DNA of 6,494 nt from Oscillospiraceae bacterium (GTDB taxonomy: Bacteria; Bacillota_A; Clostridia; Oscillospirales; Acutalibacteraceae), in NCBI GenBank assembly GCA_003519645.1, contig DOWI01000455.1:1-6494 (forward strand), written 5' to 3'. The position numbers were made by a program, and so were the translations under genes. Every line of letters starts with the position of its first letter. Position 1 is the stretch's first letter. Shown here piece by piece: positions 5,438-6,494 of this stretch. Under the pieces are notes generated by a model. It did not search any database. It was not told where the DNA came from and saw only the letters and a program-made list of their open reading frames with translations.

Positions 5438-6439
5438 TCACACCGCGATTCCCTTAAAAGTTCCGCTATTTGTGGTTGACGTTGCTTGGGTTGTCTGTGT
5501 AGTTGAAGGCTCGGTTATGGTTGTAGTTTCGGTACTGCTTGTTTCGGTTGTTTTTTTAGTCGTGGGGGTGGCAACCGGAACCTCGGTATGCATTCTTAGA
5601 TAATCCATCCATTTATCACAATAGGTTTTATTCATGTGAATCCCGTCTGTCGTAGCTTCGGCAGGAAGGTTCCCTTTTTTATCCTCAACCGACTTTCGCA
5701 CATTCAAATAAATGACTTTTTTCTGTACGCACATATCATAAATCAGTCTGTTGTATTTTAAAATGCGCGGGTTATTAAAACTGGGATGACTTTTTGATTT
5801 GGCCGCAGACACCGGAAGTATAGACTGTATAAAGATTTTCGCATCCGGCTGCGACTTTTTTACCGAATCCACAAGCTCGCCGTATCTTTTAATAAAGGAA
5901 TCAACCTGCGTCCATCCAAGCTCATTCAGTCCGAGCATTATATAGATTTTACCAAACTTCTTTTTTTGCAGCATCTTCTCGGCGGTCATTGTTTTCTTTT
6001 CAAAAGCCTTGTCATTGAAAAAGCTGGCTACATTCATGCCTCTTATTGCATAAAAGGTTGCCTTTTCGGGGGATGAATACATCATTAATCCCTGTGTTCT
6101 GGAATCACCGATAAAACAAGCATCGTCAAAGTATTCATCACTTACAGGAACTGCGGCAGATTCTATTGTTGCATTTGATGTAGCCGCGGTTGAATAAGAT
6201 GTGGCGGTAGAATCTGTCGTTGTGGTTGTGGTTTCTGTTGTTTCGGTGGATGATGCTGATAATGTTGTGAGGTCAGCGGAAGAAACAAGCTTATCATCAT
6301 CTTGATTAAACGCAAGCGCAATCAGAACAATCAAAAATAAGATGGCAATGAGCGCTGCTGTGACATATAAAATAACAGGAACCTTTTTACGGCGCCGCAC
6401 TCGTATTAACCGACGGTCGGGCAGTCCTTTTTTATACAT
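5438..6439 (-). CDS. Membrane-anchored SGNH/GDSL-family hydrolase (putative O-acyl esterase or transferase)
   Basis: Starting at the ATG at 6439 the protein has 333 residues. A very basic N-terminus (KK, RR, RVRRRKK) precedes one transmembrane helix at about 20-44, giving an N-in, C-out topology. A Thr/Ser-rich linker (about 55-90) follows, then the SGNH domain (about 100-285), then a second Thr-rich tail (about 291-325). Catalytic blocks are F109-I-G-D-S113-R (nucleophile S113), a block II glycine at I-R-G134-M-N, M168-L-G-L-N172-E-L-G, and D265-G-I-H268 (catalytic Asp and His). It probably acts on ester groups of cell-wall or secreted glycans, as expected beside an MBOAT-DHHW pair; whether it adds or removes acyl groups is unknown. 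A TTG two codons upstream (6445) is in frame, but it directly abuts the Shine-Dalgarno site, so the ATG is preferred. It is the first visible gene of the operon. Confidence 0.85.
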   Translation of the reverse strand: MYKKGLPDRRLIRVRRRKKVPVILYVTAALIAILFLIVLIALAFNQDDDKLVSSADLTTLSASSTETTETTTTTTDSTATSYSTAATSNATIESAAVPVSDEYFDDACFIGDSRTQGLMMYSSPEKATFYAIRGMNVASFFNDKAFEKKTMTAEKMLQKKKFGKIYIMLGLNELGWTQVDSFIKRYGELVDSVKKSQPDAKIFIQSILPVSAAKSKSHPSFNNPRILKYNRLIYDMCVQKKVIYLNVRKSVEDKKGNLPAEATTDGIHMNKTYCDKWMDYLRMHTEVPVATPTTKKTTETSSTETTTITEPSTTQTTQATSTTNSGTFKGIAV

Positions 6440-6445
6440 AGACAA

Positions 6446-6453
6446 CCTCTCCT
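6446..6453 (-). promoter_or_regulatory. Shine-Dalgarno site of the SGNH hydrolase gene
   Basis: The coding-strand AGGAGAGG lies 6 nt before the ATG at 6439 and 0 nt before the alternative TTG at 6445. This spacing favours the ATG. The 41 bases beyond it (6454-6494) are AT-rich and probably hold promoter or upstream-gene sequence, but no clear -35/-10 pair can be defined. Confidence 0.65.
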
Positions 6454-6494
6454 GTCGAATGAATTAATTTAGAACATTACTTTATCAGAGATAT

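Noticed and set aside
6440..6445. TTG at 6445 as the start of the SGNH hydrolase gene
   Set aside because: It directly touches the Shine-Dalgarno sequence, leaving no proper spacing. The ATG six bases further on is better placed.
6477..6494. Possible tail of a further minus-strand gene (ISLIK then TAA)
   Set aside because: Only five codons are visible before the window edge, so there is nothing to distinguish a real gene end from chance.

Overview
The window looks like chromosomal DNA from a Gram-positive Bacillota, most likely a member of class Clostridia (Oscillospiraceae/Ruminococcaceae-like). The grounds are moderate GC content, strong purine-rich Shine-Dalgarno sites, at least one TTG start, a lipoprotein of the DUF4358 type common in gut Clostridia, and a YnbB-type methionine gamma-lyase family gene. 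The genus cannot be fixed from the sequence alone.

Plus strand, 1-2122: a tight co-directional run of three genes. It holds the last 20 codons of an unidentified upstream gene, a GNAT N-acetyltransferase whose TTG start overlaps the upstream stop (TTGA), and, 5 nt later, a PLP-dependent methionine gamma-lyase family protein (YnbB / 'aluminium resistance' family). This run ends at a perfect 21-bp inverted repeat (2133-2179), which acts as a shared bidirectional terminator with the convergent minus-strand operon.

Minus strand, 6453 down to 2172: an envelope-modification cassette. In transcription order it encodes a membrane-anchored SGNH/GDSL hydrolase with Thr/Ser-rich linkers on both sides of the catalytic domain, a DUF4358 lipoprotein, a multi-pass MBOAT acyltransferase (AlgI/PatA/DltB type), and an AlgJ/AlgX-like DHHW protein. 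The likely scheme is that the MBOAT moves acyl (probably acetyl) groups across the membrane, the DHHW protein transfers them to an extracellular glycopolymer, and the SGNH protein adds, moves or removes ester groups. The lipoprotein's role is unknown. The polymer (peptidoglycan, teichoic acid-like or exopolysaccharide) cannot be told from this window.

The only sizeable non-coding gap in the cassette (4740-4923) is rich in inverted repeats. It contains an 85-bp palindromic unit with terminator-like hairpins pointing outwards at each end, plus a further hairpin over the end of the lipoprotein gene. It may be a small repeated element and/or an internal attenuator separating the SGNH-lipoprotein pair from the MBOAT-DHHW pair. 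I found no RNA genes, CRISPR arrays, transposase genes or phage genes.
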